NCBI GenBank assembly: GCA_963727035.1
Contig: CAVSEY010000009.1
Coordinates: 1 to 64,000, forward strand
Direction of reading: 5' to 3'
Origin: Rhodoblastus sp963727035
GTDB taxonomy: Bacteria; Pseudomonadota; Alphaproteobacteria; Rhizobiales; Beijerinckiaceae
Length of the DNA: 64,000 nucleotides
Both the position numbers and the translations under genes were made by a program. Below are positions 36,641 to 45,823 of this stretch, piece by piece (the stretch's first letter is position 1; every line of letters begins with the position of its first letter). Below the pieces are notes generated by a model. The model was not told where the DNA came from, ran no database searches, and saw nothing but the letters and a program-made list of their open reading frames with translations.

Positions 36641-36891
36641 GGATGCGCTCGACGAATGTTTGAACTGGCGCGCTTGTTAGCGCATTTTTACCGTCGAACG
36701 CCAGTTGCATTTGCGCCGTGGCGAGGTTGGAACTTCTCCAAGGCGCGGGGGTTACCGAATTGTAATCGAGCTTTAAGGGCTCCGCCCTCTTTCGGCCACG
36801 GTTTCTGGTCCCTATATGTTCACGCTAACGGTCGGCATAGGCGACCGTCTCGGGCGCGCCAGTCCTGGGCGCCCGGATTTTGGAGGGTTTG

Positions 36892-37800
36892 ATGGCTGCC
36901 GCGCTTCCTATTCTCGCTGGCGAAAACGGCCTGTCGCGTTATCTCGATGAAATTCGCCGTTTTCCGATGCTGCGACCGGATGAAGAATATGTTCTCGCCA
37001 AACGCTGGCGCGAACATTCCGATCCCGCCGCGGCGCATCGACTGGTCACCTCCCACCTCCGGCTCGTGGCGAAAATCGCCATGGGATACCGCGGCTATGG
37101 CCTGCCCATCGGCGAAGTGATCTCCGAGGGCAACATCGGCCTGATGCAGGCGGTGAAACGGTTTGAGCCGGACAAGGGATTCCGCCTGGCCACATACGCC
37201 ATGTGGTGGATCCGCGCGTCAATTCAAGAGTATATCCTGCGCTCCTGGAGCCTGGTGAAGCTCGGCACCACCGCGAATCAGAAGAAATTGTTCTTCAACC
37301 TGCGCAAGGCCAAGGGCCAGATCTCGGCTTTCGAGGAAGGCGATCTCAAGCCCGAGAACGTCGCCGCGATCGCGACCAAGCTCGGCGTGAGCCAGCAGGA
37401 AGTGGTCGACATGAACCGCCGCCTGTCCGGCGACGCCTCGCTCAACGCGCCGCTGCGCGAAGAGGGCGACGGCGAATGGCAGGATTGGCTGGTGGACGAG
37501 TCCTCGGATCAGGAAAGCATTCTGGCCGAGAGCGAGGAAACCGAAAACCGTCGCGCCGCTTTGGCCCAGGCGCTCGGCGTCCTCAATCCGCGCGAGCGCC
37601 GGATTTTCGAGGCCCGCCGTCTCGCCGACGATCCCGTGACGCTCGAAGGCCTTTCGACCGAATTCGGCATTTCGCGCGAACGCGTGCGCCAGATCGAGGT
37701 GCGGGCCTTCGAGAAGGTCCAGCAGGCCGCCAAGGAACGCGTCGCCCGGGTCGAGGCCGTCGCGCGGCCGGCGCCGCTGGCCGCTCCGGCGCGGGTCTGA
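36892..37800 (+). CDS. rpoH: RNA polymerase sigma-32 factor
   Basis: 302 residues from ATG 36892 with GGAGGG upstream. Region 2: LRLVAKIAMGYRGYGLPIGE and GLMQAVKRFEPDKGFRLATY, then AMWWIRASIQEYILRSWSLV. The RpoH box is QKKLFFNLRKAKG, which separates it from sigma-70 and RpoS. Region 4: RLADDPVTLEGLSTEFGIS and RERVRQIEVRAFEKVQ. It directs heat-shock transcription of chaperones and proteases. The 250 bp upstream contain the divergent aminotransferase start. Rhizobiales often have two rpoH genes; which one this is cannot be told here. Confidence 0.94.
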   Translation: MAAALPILAGENGLSRYLDEIRRFPMLRPDEEYVLAKRWREHSDPAAAHRLVTSHLRLVAKIAMGYRGYGLPIGEVISEGNIGLMQAVKRFEPDKGFRLATYAMWWIRASIQEYILRSWSLVKLGTTANQKKLFFNLRKAKGQISAFEEGDLKPENVAAIATKLGVSQQEVVDMNRRLSGDASLNAPLREEGDGEWQDWLVDESSDQESILAESEETENRRAALAQALGVLNPRERRIFEARRLADDPVTLEGLSTEFGISRERVRQIEVRAFEKVQQAAKERVARVEAVARPAPLAAPARV

Positions 37801-37814
37801 CCCGCGCCAGCGCG

Positions 37815-39065
37815 TTACGGCTTGGCCGGCGGCGCGTCAGTCGGGTTCTGCCACGCGGTGAAAACGTCGTCGATCAGTTGCGTTCCCACCGCGCCCTTTT
37901 CGAAGGTCACCTTGGCGATGCGGCCATCGGCGAGGCTCATCGGAATGTCGAGCCACGCCATGCTGCGGATCATTTCGACATTTTGAGCCAATGAGGCGGA
38001 ATAGAGCCCGATCAGGAAGAGGTTGGGCGCGACGTCGACCTCCATGCCCTGGAGCGGCGCGCCGCGCGGCGCGTCATCGCGGCGCATTTCCGGCACGTTG
38101 ATCGCGCGTATCTTGCCGATGATCGAATTCGCCGCGGGATCGAAGCGGATCGTGATCGTGTGGCTCGCCGAAAGCGTCGTGTCGTAATTCTTTTCGATGG
38201 TCATCGAGGCCTTGAGTCCGGCGTCGGGGACGTCGATGTCGGCGCGTATGACCGGCGTCAGTTGCTGGTTTGGCCCGCTATTGACCGATTCCCGCCGCCA
38301 GACGACGGCGCCGACATAGGTCTTGATGCCGCCAGGCTCTGACGGCGCCTGGATCAGCAAGGCGGCGCGGTAGGCGATCGGAACGCTTGGGGCCGGAGTC
38401 TGGGACGCCGGGCTGACGGGCGGGGCCGCGGGTTGCGGCGCGGGCGAGGCTTCGCCGACGCGCTGTTTGATCTTGCCGCCGCCCTGCTGTTCAGCCTTCT
38501 GGGACGCCGGGGCGAGCTTGGCGAGTTCCTCCGGCCGGTCGCGCAGCTTCCACGCCGCGCCCGCGACCAGAACGACCACCGCGGCAAGCGCGCTGGCGAG
38601 GATGACGAAACGCCGCAGGCCGCCGCCGGAATTCGTGATCGGCTTGGGCGCGGCGGGGCGCAGGTTTTCGCGCGATGAGGAAAATCCTTCCCCGGTTTCG
38701 GCGGAAGCCGATTCCTCCGGGCTTTCCAAGGCGGCCTGCGCCGGCTCGTGAGCGGCCTGCGCGGGCTTTTTCATGGGCGGCTTTTCTTCCGCGGGCCCGC
38801 TTTCCTCGGCCTCTGCCGCCGTCGGGGGCGCTCCTCCCTCGGGGCGCGCGCCGACGCCGGCGAGCTCCATCTCGATCCGCGCGATCGCCTCGTCCAGAGC
38901 GCGCGCCTCGCGCTCGATCGCCGTTTCTGGCGCGGGCGGTTGCATGTTGCGCAACTGGCCGAGCAGGGCCTTGCGGGCGCGTTCGTAGATCGCGCCGCGC
39001 GTTTCCGGCGTCGAAGTCTTCAAGCCGGATACGGCCTTGGACAGCAGCGGATAATAGTCAGCCAT
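37815..39065 (-). CDS. Rhizobiales-conserved membrane-anchored protein, unknown function
   Basis: 416 residues. The N-terminal ~100 residues are a helical domain (DYYPLLSKAVSGLKTSTPET, then RGAIYERARKALLGQLRN), followed by a low-complexity Ala/Glu/Pro linker, one membrane helix near residue 160 (FVILASALAAVVVLVAGAAW), a second Pro/Ala-rich linker and a periplasmic beta-rich domain (IAYRAALLIQAPSEPG, YVGAVVWRRESVNSGPNQQL, DVAPNLFLIGLYSASLAQN). Proteins of this architecture sit between rpoH and purA in related genomes, as here. No function is established that I know of. Confidence 0.75.
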   Translation of the reverse strand: MADYYPLLSKAVSGLKTSTPETRGAIYERARKALLGQLRNMQPPAPETAIEREARALDEAIARIEMELAGVGARPEGGAPPTAAEAEESGPAEEKPPMKKPAQAAHEPAQAALESPEESASAETGEGFSSSRENLRPAAPKPITNSGGGLRRFVILASALAAVVVLVAGAAWKLRDRPEELAKLAPASQKAEQQGGGKIKQRVGEASPAPQPAAPPVSPASQTPAPSVPIAYRAALLIQAPSEPGGIKTYVGAVVWRRESVNSGPNQQLTPVIRADIDVPDAGLKASMTIEKNYDTTLSASHTITIRFDPAANSIIGKIRAINVPEMRRDDAPRGAPLQGMEVDVAPNLFLIGLYSASLAQNVEMIRSMAWLDIPMSLADGRIAKVTFEKGAVGTQLIDDVFTAWQNPTDAPPAKP

Positions 39066-39119
39066 CGCGCGCCTTCATGTTGGTCGCCAAATCCCCGTCG
39101 TTACGATCCGGGGCCGGCG

Positions 39120-40415
39120 TCAGTCCTGGAACGGGTCGTGCATCAAAATTGTGTCCTCGCGCTCGGGACTTGTCGAGAGCAAGGCGACCGGCGCCTGAAT
39201 CAATTCCTCGATCCGGCGCACATATTTGACCGCCTGCGCCGGTAATTGCGCCCAGGAACGCGCCCCGCCGGTCGGCTCGCGCCAGCCTTCGATCGTCTCG
39301 TAGATCGGCTCGACCCGCGCCTGCGCCGCCTGGGAGGCCGGCAGGTAATCGATGGTCTCGCCGTCGAGGCGATAGCCGACGCAGACCTTGAGCGTATCGA
39401 AGCCGTCGAGAATGTCCAGCTTGGTCAAGGCGATTCCGTCGATTCCGGACGTTTTCACGGTCTGGCGCACCAGAATGGCGTCGAACCAGCCGCAGCGCCG
39501 CGCGCGGCCGGTCACGGTGCCGAACTCGCGGCCGCGCTCACCGATCGTGCGCCCGATCTCGTCGTGCAATTCGGTCGGGAACGGTCCTTCTCCGACGCGC
39601 GTCGTATAGGCCTTGGCGATGCCGAGCACATAGCCGACCGCCTTGGGTCCTAGGCCGACGCCGGTCGGCGCGTTGGACGCCACCGTATTCGACGAGGTGA
39701 CGAAGGGATAGGTGCCGTGATCGATGTCGAGCAGCGCGCCCTGCGCGCCCTCGAACAGGATGCGCTTGCCCTGCCGGCGCAAATCCTCGAGCAGCGACCA
39801 GGTCCGGTCCATATAGGGCAGGACGTGCGGCGCGACTTCGTCCAGCTCGGCGCGGATCGTCTCAGGCTTGATTTCCTCGATCCCCATGCCCCGGCGCAGG
39901 GCGTTGTGGTGGGTCAGCAGGCGGTCGATCTTGGCGTCGAGGGTCGAGGGCTCGGCGAGGTCCATGACACGGATCGAGCGGCGCCCGACCTTGTCCTCAT
40001 AGGCCGGCCCGATGCCGCGCTTGGTCGTGCCGATCTTGTTGCCCGCGGCGGCGGAATTTTCGCGCAGGGCGTCGAGGTCGCCATGGATCGAGAGGATGAG
40101 CGGCGCGTTTTCGGCGATGCGCAGATTGTCGCGGCTGACCGTGACGCCCTTGGCGCGCAGCTCGGCGATTTCCTTCACCAGATGGCGCGGATCGAGCACC
40201 ACGCCATTGCCGATGACGGCGAGCTTGCCGGGCCGCACGATGCCCGAGGGCAGCAGCGACAATTTATAGGTGACGCCGTCGATGACCAGGGTATGGCCGG
40301 CGTTGTGCCCGCCCTGATAGCGCGCCACGACATCCGCCGAGACCGAAAGCCAGTCGACGATCTTGCCCTTGCCTTCGTCGCCCCATTGGGCGCCGACCAC
40401 CACCACATTCGCCAT
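39120..40415 (-). CDS. purA: Adenylosuccinate synthetase
   Basis: 431 residues. Catalyses IMP + aspartate + GTP to adenylosuccinate, the first committed step to AMP. MANVVVVGAQWGDEGKGKIV is the family N-terminus with the GTP-binding/catalytic loop; QGGHNAGHTLV and GIGPAYEDKVGRRSIRV (the IMP-binding segment) follow, and SSNTVASNAPTGVGLGPK and the C-terminal TTRVGEGPFPTE complete it. The start is ATG 40415; the frame is open for 56 codons further upstream, but that extension is a translated tandem repeat (QPSGWRTPERG twice) and not part of the enzyme. Confidence 0.96.
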   Translation of the reverse strand: MANVVVVGAQWGDEGKGKIVDWLSVSADVVARYQGGHNAGHTLVIDGVTYKLSLLPSGIVRPGKLAVIGNGVVLDPRHLVKEIAELRAKGVTVSRDNLRIAENAPLILSIHGDLDALRENSAAAGNKIGTTKRGIGPAYEDKVGRRSIRVMDLAEPSTLDAKIDRLLTHHNALRRGMGIEEIKPETIRAELDEVAPHVLPYMDRTWSLLEDLRRQGKRILFEGAQGALLDIDHGTYPFVTSSNTVASNAPTGVGLGPKAVGYVLGIAKAYTTRVGEGPFPTELHDEIGRTIGERGREFGTVTGRARRCGWFDAILVRQTVKTSGIDGIALTKLDILDGFDTLKVCVGYRLDGETIDYLPASQAAQARVEPIYETIEGWREPTGGARSWAQLPAQAVKYVRRIEELIQAPVALLSTSPEREDTILMHDPFQD

Positions 40416-40438
40416 CTTTCGCGTTCTTCCCTTTTTTT

Positions 40439-40573
40439 CGCCTCGCTCTGGCGTGCGCCAACCGCTTGGCTGGTTTGTTTTACCGCCTCGCTCTGGCGTG
40501 CGCCAACCGCTCGGCTGAAGTGTTTTACGCCTCGCTCCGGCCCGCGCCGGACTCTCAGCTGGTTCGCGAATTG
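40439..40573. repeat. 45-bp tandem repeat upstream of purA
   Basis: Units at 40439-40483 and 40484-40528 are nearly identical; a third, degenerate unit follows (40529-~40573). Each of the first two contains the 12-bp palindrome TGGCGTGCGCCA-type core (CTGGCGTGCGCCAA), so transcripts could form short hairpins. The array lies in the purA leader, 24 bp before the start codon. The rest of 40416-40791 holds the CtrA box of the next gene and no coding sequence. Confidence 0.75.
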
Positions 40574-40702
40574 CCCGCAACACAAAAAGCCCGGCTCGCG
40601 CCGGGGGATCAGGATCGCGTAACGGATCGGGACGATGAAGTAAAGCGTCAAGGCTGGCGGAAAAGGACCGGCATGCTTAAAATTCGCAGTAAAAGCTTAC
40701 GG

Positions 40703-40717
40703 TTAAGACCTGCTTAA
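40703..40717. promoter_or_regulatory. CtrA-type box upstream of first porin
   Basis: TTAA-GACCTGC-TTAA: the full CtrA consensus TTAA-N7-TTAA, 75-90 bp before the porin start at 40792. In DNA of this GC content such a site is rare by chance. CtrA is the master cell-cycle regulator of alphaproteobacteria. Confidence 0.6.
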
Positions 40718-40791
40718 ATTTTTGATGGCACAAATTCTCGCGTCAAAGCGAATTGGGGCCGTGCGCGCCCTGCATACGAAGGGATTTTGCC

Positions 40792-41667
40792 ATGGGCAGC
40801 TTGAAAGCCCTCACTCTGGCCGGCGCCGTTGCGATGCTCGCCGCGCCGACCGCTGTTGTTCCGGCGGCCCGCGCGGCTGACCTCCTGCCGCCTCCGCCCC
40901 AACTGGACCCGACTCCGCTGCGCGGCCCCGTCGACGACAGCGGCTTCTATCTGCGCGGCGACGTCGGCGTCGGAATCAATGGGGCGTCCGGCCTGAATTC
41001 GACGTTCAGCGACGGCTCGACCCTCGCCTCCCTCGGCGCCTGGGACGGGCCGGTCAATGTCGGCGACAGCGGCGTGTTCGATTTTGGCGTCGGCTATCAA
41101 TTCAATTCGTGGTTCCGCGCCGACATGACCCTGGGCTATCTCTCGGGAGCCTCCTATAATTCCAAAGTCTTCTATCAGTTCACGGGCGCCGGCAGCAATT
41201 GCCCGGTCGGCGGCGCCGCGAACTGCGGCGATAATTACACCGGCGCGGTCCGCGGCGGCCTGTTCCTGGCCAACGGCTATCTCGACGTCGGCACCTGGAT
41301 GGGCGTCACGCCCTATTTCGGCGGCGGCGTCGGCTTCATGGTCTATGGCGTGAACGGCCTGACCGACATCAGCATGAGCCAGGCCAACGCCTATGGCATG
41401 GCGCCCAACGCCAACGGGACGAATTTCGCCTGGGATCTCACGACCGGCCTCGCCTTTCATGTCACGCCCAATCTTCTGCTCGACCTGAGCTATCGCTACG
41501 TGAACATGGGCGCGATGAGCACCGGCGCGATCGCCTGCAACGGCGGCGCCGCGACCGGGTGCCATTTCGAGACCCAGCATTTCAACATGGCGTCCAACTA
41601 TTTGACGCTCGGCATGCGCTGGCTGCTGCCGGCCTATGCCCCGCCGGTCGTCGTGGCCAAATATTGA
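40792..41667 (+). CDS. Outer-membrane beta-barrel protein (Omp25/porin-like)
   Basis: 291 residues from ATG 40792, preceded by GAAGGGA. The signal peptide (LKALTLAGAVAMLAAPTAVV) ends in ARAADLLPPPP, typical of Rhizobiales Omp25/Omp31 proteins. The mature part is an eight-stranded-type barrel with alternating strands: SGFYLRGDVGVGINGA, VFDFGVGYQFNSWFRADMTL, YLDVGTWMGVTPYFGGGVGF and LDLSYRYVNMGA. It ends in an aromatic residue as barrel proteins do (VVVAKY). Likely role: outer-membrane stability or adhesion. It is paralogous to the next gene (same GVGYQFNSWFR and YLDLGTW signatures). Confidence 0.85.
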   Translation: MGSLKALTLAGAVAMLAAPTAVVPAARAADLLPPPPQLDPTPLRGPVDDSGFYLRGDVGVGINGASGLNSTFSDGSTLASLGAWDGPVNVGDSGVFDFGVGYQFNSWFRADMTLGYLSGASYNSKVFYQFTGAGSNCPVGGAANCGDNYTGAVRGGLFLANGYLDVGTWMGVTPYFGGGVGFMVYGVNGLTDISMSQANAYGMAPNANGTNFAWDLTTGLAFHVTPNLLLDLSYRYVNMGAMSTGAIACNGGAATGCHFETQHFNMASNYLTLGMRWLLPAYAPPVVVAKY

Positions 41668-41697
41668 GGCGATTCCGCCTCGGCGGCCATGCTGTCA

Positions 41698-41730
41698 GGG
41701 CGAAAGCGCAAGGCTTTCGCCCTTTTCTTT
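41698..41730 (+). terminator. Rho-independent terminator of the first porin gene
   Basis: 10-bp stem GGGCGAAAGC (41698-41707) / GCTTTCGCCC (41713-41722) with a 5-nt loop, then TTTTCTTT. It lies 31 bp past the stop and separates the two porin genes. Confidence 0.85.
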
Positions 41731-41801
41731 CGCCCTCGCGCGGTCCCCGCTCCATCGAGGCTGACAGTATAGACATATTTTTTTTGCAGAACTCATTAAG
41801 G

Positions 41802-41816
41802 TTAAGTCACGTTTAA
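41802..41816. promoter_or_regulatory. CtrA-type box upstream of second porin
   Basis: TTAA-GTCACGT-TTAA, again the exact TTAA-N7-TTAA spacing, with the extended right half TTAACCAT. It lies 68-82 bp before the second porin start, almost the same distance as for the first porin, suggesting that both are controlled alike. Confidence 0.65.
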
Positions 41817-41883
41817 CCATCTTCCTTCACACTCTTTGCACGATCGGCGCGGCTTCGCGCCCGGACAGGCGAAGAGGTACGAA

Positions 41884-42783
41884 ATGCGTAAAACGATTCA
41901 AGCGGCCGTCGTCGCGCTTCTTGCCTGGCCGGCGGGCAGCCTGACCGCTCGCGCCGCCGACCTGAACATGCCGCCCGCCCTGGCGGACGACGAGCCGAGC
42001 CCGATGGTGGAGTTCGGCACGGGCTGGTATCTGCGCGCAGATCTGAACACCGAATTTTCCCAATTGCCGGCGAGCCTTCTCGAACCGTCGGCGCAACTTG
42101 CCGCCAGCGGGCTTCCGACGGTGCGCGGGTCAAGCTGGTTCACCGGCGTCGGCGGCGACCTCGGCGTCGGCTACCAGTTCAACAGCTGGTTCCGCATTGA
42201 TTTCACCGGCGGCGTCGATCCGTACTTCAAGCGCTATGCCCCGACGGTCGTGTTCAACGGCACAACCCCGATGCCGGCCGCCTGGGATGGGGGCATAGGG
42301 GACACGGCGTGCCTGTTCTCGATCAATCAGCTCGGCGCGCCACAATATACGACATGCACCGCCAGCCCCTATGGCTCGTTCACGTCGCAAACCTATCTGC
42401 TCAACAGCTATCTGGATCTCGGGACCTGGTGGAGCATGACGCCCTATGTCGGCGCGGGCGCGGGCCTTGTGAACGTACAGGCTTCCTCCAATGTGGACTA
42501 CAAATTCCTGAGCGGCGTGCCTTACGGCACGAACGGGCACAACAATAATTGCAATATCGGCGTCACGGCGACGGGTTCTCCCATCTGCGCCTATTACGGC
42601 TATCCGGGCAACCGTGGGCCGTCCAACAATCGCATCAATTTCGCCTGGGCGCTGATGACGGGCGTCGCTTTCGACATCGGTCCGCATGTGAAGCTCGACA
42701 TCGGCTATGAATACAAGAACCTGGGTTCGGGCGTCTCCGCCCAGGTGGTGCGCGCCGGCGTGCGTCTGACGCCCGACCTTTGA
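41884..42783 (+). CDS. Outer-membrane beta-barrel protein, paralogue of the preceding
   Basis: 299 residues from ATG 41884 (GAAGAGG upstream). Signal peptide RKTIQAAVVALLAWPAGSLT, then ARAADLNMPPAL. Barrel strands include GWYLRADLNTEFSQ, LGVGYQFNSWFRIDFTG, YLDLGTWWSMTPYVGAGAGL and VKLDIGYEYKNLGSG. An Asn/Cys-containing loop (GHNNNCNIGVTATGSPICAY) may be surface exposed. Same family and order of strands as 40792-41667, so the two arose by tandem duplication. Expression is probably cell-cycle linked through the CtrA box upstream. Confidence 0.85.
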   Translation: MRKTIQAAVVALLAWPAGSLTARAADLNMPPALADDEPSPMVEFGTGWYLRADLNTEFSQLPASLLEPSAQLAASGLPTVRGSSWFTGVGGDLGVGYQFNSWFRIDFTGGVDPYFKRYAPTVVFNGTTPMPAAWDGGIGDTACLFSINQLGAPQYTTCTASPYGSFTSQTYLLNSYLDLGTWWSMTPYVGAGAGLVNVQASSNVDYKFLSGVPYGTNGHNNNCNIGVTATGSPICAYYGYPGNRGPSNNRINFAWALMTGVAFDIGPHVKLDIGYEYKNLGSGVSAQVVRAGVRLTPDL

Positions 42784-42901
42784 GCCTTCAGCCGACGTCG
42801 CCGCCGCGACGTCTGGCGACAGGGCTCTGCGCTCCCATGGCCGCCGCGAGGCGGCCATTCGTTTGATCGATGATGGGCGTTCGCTGGCTCGCCGTCTTGC
42901 C

Positions 42902-45682
42902 TCAACGCGGTCCGCCGGCCGCCGCCGCCTCGGCCGCGCCGGGCGCGAGCGGCAGGACGATTTCGACCAAAGTGCCTTCGTTCTTGCGGCTCTTGATCGA
43001 AAAGCCGGCGCCATTGGCCTCGGCGAGCGCCTTGGTCAGCGGCAGGCCGAGTCCGGTTCCGCCGCGAGACGGCGCAACCTGGCGGAACGGTTCGAGCGCC
43101 GTGCGCAATTCGCTTTCGCTCATGCCGACGCCGGTGTCCTTGACCCGCAGGGCCGCATGGCCGGAATCGCTCAGCGCGGTCGAGACGATGACCTGTCCGC
43201 CCGGTTCGTTGTAGCGCACCGCGTTGGCGAGCAGATTAAGCACGATCTGTCGGAGCGACCGCTCGTCGGCATGGACCGGAGGCAGGTTCGCCGCCAGAGC
43301 CAGTCGGGTGATGACTTTTTCGCGATTGGCCTGGGGCTGCATCAGCGACACGCATTCCGACACGACGCGATTGGCGTCGACCGCCGTGACGTTCAGCTCC
43401 AGCTTGCCCGCCTCGATCTTGGAAAGGTCGAGCAGGTCGTTGACCAGACTCAGCACATGCTCGCCCGAGGCATGGATGTCGCGCAGGTAATCCTTGTAGC
43501 GCTCGTTGCCGACCGGGCCGAACCGCTCGTCCATGATGACTTCGGCAAAGCCGAGGATGGCGTTCAGCGGGGTGCGGATTTCATGACTGACCTTGGCCAG
43601 GAATGCCGATTTCGCCTGATTGTCATGCTCCGCCCTCTCGCGCGCCTCGTCCATCGCGCGCTCGGTCTGCGTCCAATCCTTGAGATTGCGCAGAATCAGG
43701 CAATATTTGCCGTCTGAAGGGCGCCCCAGGCGGCCGATGGAAAGATGGAGGGGAATCGTCTCGCCCTGGCGCGCGCGGCCGAGCGCCTCGCGCCCCTGCC
43801 TCTGCGCCCCCGCCTTGGCGCGGGTGAAATATTCCAGCGCCGAAACCTGGGACTCGCGCGCGAACAAAAGGGTGAGGTTTTCGCCCGCGACCTTGTTGCG
43901 GTCGTAATCGAACAGGGCCTCCGCCTTGGGGTCGAGGCCGAGGATGACGCCATCCGCGTTGAGCAGCACGACGCCGTCGGCGGCGGCGTCGAGCATGGAT
44001 CGCCATTCCTCGCTTTCCGCTTCGCGCTGGCGCAGGCTCGCCTCCAGCGCGGCGACGCGCTGCTCCGGCGTTGGAGTCGCAGGCCGCGACAAAGTGAGGA
44101 GTTCGGCCGGCGCGCCGTCCCATTCGAACTGGGCGCGATGAACTTCCGCGAGGAAAGTCCCGCCGCCGGCCTGACGCGCCTGGAGACTCCTTTTCTCGCC
44201 GGGCGCAAGCTCGTCGGCCAGGGATCCCAGGGCGGCGCGAGGCCCGCCAGCCTCGGCGAAAGCCGCGCCGTCGGCGTAGCCCAGCCAGTCGAGCGCCAGC
44301 CGGTTGGCGTAAAGCATTTGGTCGCCGCGCGTCACGATCAGGCCCAAAGGCGCAGCTTCGGCCAGGGCCGCAGGTTCGCGGCCGTCGTCGAGAAAGCCGC
44401 CCTCCGTCGTGACGGCCGCAGGCGGAGCGGGCAAGGGCAGGGTGGGCAAGGGCAGGGCGGGCAAGGGAAGCGCGGGAAAGGGCGAGACGGATGCAGGCGA
44501 GGCGGTATGGCCGCGCCCGCCGTCGCCATCGGGGGCGGCGGCCTTCGGTCCGCGCGCGCCGAGCGCCCGTGCGATTTCGCGAAAGGCCGAACGCTCGTGC
44601 GGCGCAAGCGCGATCAGGGCGGAATCGTCTTCGCCGTCGTCACGCGGCCCCGCGCCGGTCTCGGGCCGCGCCGCGGCGTGCGGGCGCAAAGGGACGACGA
44701 CGCCGGAAAAATCGTGCGAAGGCGGCGGCGGCGCTTCTTCCAGGGGGTCGGCGACCGTTTGCTCCGCGCGCGCGGCTTGCTCGGAGCGCGCGGCGGTCGC
44801 GGTTTGAAACGGATCCGAGACCAAAGGCCCCTCGCGCAAACGGTCGAGATGGATCACGCCGAATCCGCGCCAGCCGTCGAAAGCCCCGCGAGGGTCGAAA
44901 AGCGGCAGGCCGCCGAGCGTCACCGGCGCGACGGCGCCAGCCTGTTCGATGGGCCAATCGATATTGATCCGGCTGAAGGTGACGCGCCCGCGCAAGGCTT
45001 CGGCAAGTTCGCCGCGCGGGTCGAGCCCGAGAATGCGCGCCGCGTCGAGAAACTCACGCCCGATGAGATCCGAGCAGCCGGTTCCGACGATTTGGGCGAG
45101 CGGCGGCGTGAGTTCGATCACCACATTTCGCGCGTCGACGCGCCAAAGGAACCGCGCCGGGGCGAGCCTGGGGAATCGTTCTTCGAATCGGGCGCGCAAG
45201 GCCTCGATCCCGGCAGGGCGATGGTCCACGGTCGTCCGGGCGGGCGCGTTCGGTTGCGGCGCGCGGCGGTTGGCGCCCGGCGCTGCGCGCAGGCCGAGGC
45301 CGGCGAGGACGAACAGAGGATTGTGGCCCGCGGTGCGGCGGCACAGGAAGGTGACCGCGCCGGGCGAGGCGGCGCAGCCCAGGGGAACGCGCTCCAGCCG
45401 GGCCGCGGCGCCGGGAAGGATGTCGGACGCCAGTTGGGCGAGGCGGCGGGCGCCCGACGAATCGGCTCCGAACAGCGGGAGAGTCAGATCGGCCGCGTCT
45501 CCCACCCCAAACAAATCGAGGGCGGCGGCGCTGGCGTGGATGACGCGCGGCGGCGCGCCTTCGGCGACGACAACGGGCGCGCCGGCGCGCGCGAGCGACG
45601 CGACGGCCGGTTCGGCCAAGGCCGCCGCGACATCCGCGCGAACGCAGCCGCCGTCGCGTCCTATGACGTTTTCGTCAGCCAT
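42902..45682 (-). CDS. PAS-domain sensor histidine kinase, PdhS/PleC-like
   Basis: 926 residues from ATG 45682. No membrane helix is evident, so it is cytosolic. A long N-terminal sensory part with low-complexity Pro/Ala linkers (e.g. SPFPALPLPALPLPTLPLP) contains PAS-like segments, the clearest being EWRSMLDAAADGVVLLNADG to about residue 660. The dimerisation/phosphoacceptor domain is KSAFLAKVSHEIRTPLNAIL (His near residue 697), followed by GNERYKDYLRDIHASGEHVL and LVNDLLDLSKIEAGKLELN, a signature of the PleC/DivJ/PdhS group. ATPase domain: QIVLNLLANAVRYNEPGG (N box), DTGVGMSESEL (G1), GTGLGLPLTKALAEANG (G2). This group controls DivK and through it CtrA; assignment to PdhS rather than PleC is by architecture only. 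Confidence 0.85.
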   Translation of the reverse strand: MADENVIGRDGGCVRADVAAALAEPAVASLARAGAPVVVAEGAPPRVIHASAAALDLFGVGDAADLTLPLFGADSSGARRLAQLASDILPGAAARLERVPLGCAASPGAVTFLCRRTAGHNPLFVLAGLGLRAAPGANRRAPQPNAPARTTVDHRPAGIEALRARFEERFPRLAPARFLWRVDARNVVIELTPPLAQIVGTGCSDLIGREFLDAARILGLDPRGELAEALRGRVTFSRINIDWPIEQAGAVAPVTLGGLPLFDPRGAFDGWRGFGVIHLDRLREGPLVSDPFQTATAARSEQAARAEQTVADPLEEAPPPPSHDFSGVVVPLRPHAAARPETGAGPRDDGEDDSALIALAPHERSAFREIARALGARGPKAAAPDGDGGRGHTASPASVSPFPALPLPALPLPTLPLPAPPAAVTTEGGFLDDGREPAALAEAAPLGLIVTRGDQMLYANRLALDWLGYADGAAFAEAGGPRAALGSLADELAPGEKRSLQARQAGGGTFLAEVHRAQFEWDGAPAELLTLSRPATPTPEQRVAALEASLRQREAESEEWRSMLDAAADGVVLLNADGVILGLDPKAEALFDYDRNKVAGENLTLLFARESQVSALEYFTRAKAGAQRQGREALGRARQGETIPLHLSIGRLGRPSDGKYCLILRNLKDWTQTERAMDEARERAEHDNQAKSAFLAKVSHEIRTPLNAILGFAEVIMDERFGPVGNERYKDYLRDIHASGEHVLSLVNDLLDLSKIEAGKLELNVTAVDANRVVSECVSLMQPQANREKVITRLALAANLPPVHADERSLRQIVLNLLANAVRYNEPGGQVIVSTALSDSGHAALRVKDTGVGMSESELRTALEPFRQVAPSRGGTGLGLPLTKALAEANGAGFSIKSRKNEGTLVEIVLPLAPGAAEAAAAGGPR

Positions 45683-45823
45683 GACCCCCGGCCATCTTCG
45701 TCGACCCTTCAAAGCGCTTTCCCCGCGCCTGCAACTCGGCGCAGCGGGATAACGCGCTTAATGAAAACTAAACCACGTCCGCCGCGGCGAATCCATATTT
45801 GATCCATTTCTTGCCCTACGCCA

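Noticed and set aside
36641..36891. Sigma-32-type promoter before rpoH (CCCTATATG near 36812)
   Set aside because: A -10-like CCCTATAT is present but no CTTGAA-type -35 at proper spacing; not strong enough to call.
40439..40573. Possible CRISPR from the 45-bp units
   Set aside because: Units are contiguous with no spacers; it is a simple tandem repeat.
43745..45802. 685-codon plus-strand frame opposite the histidine kinase
   Set aside because: Shadow frame rich in Arg/Gly with no domain; the kinase motifs on the minus strand are unambiguous.
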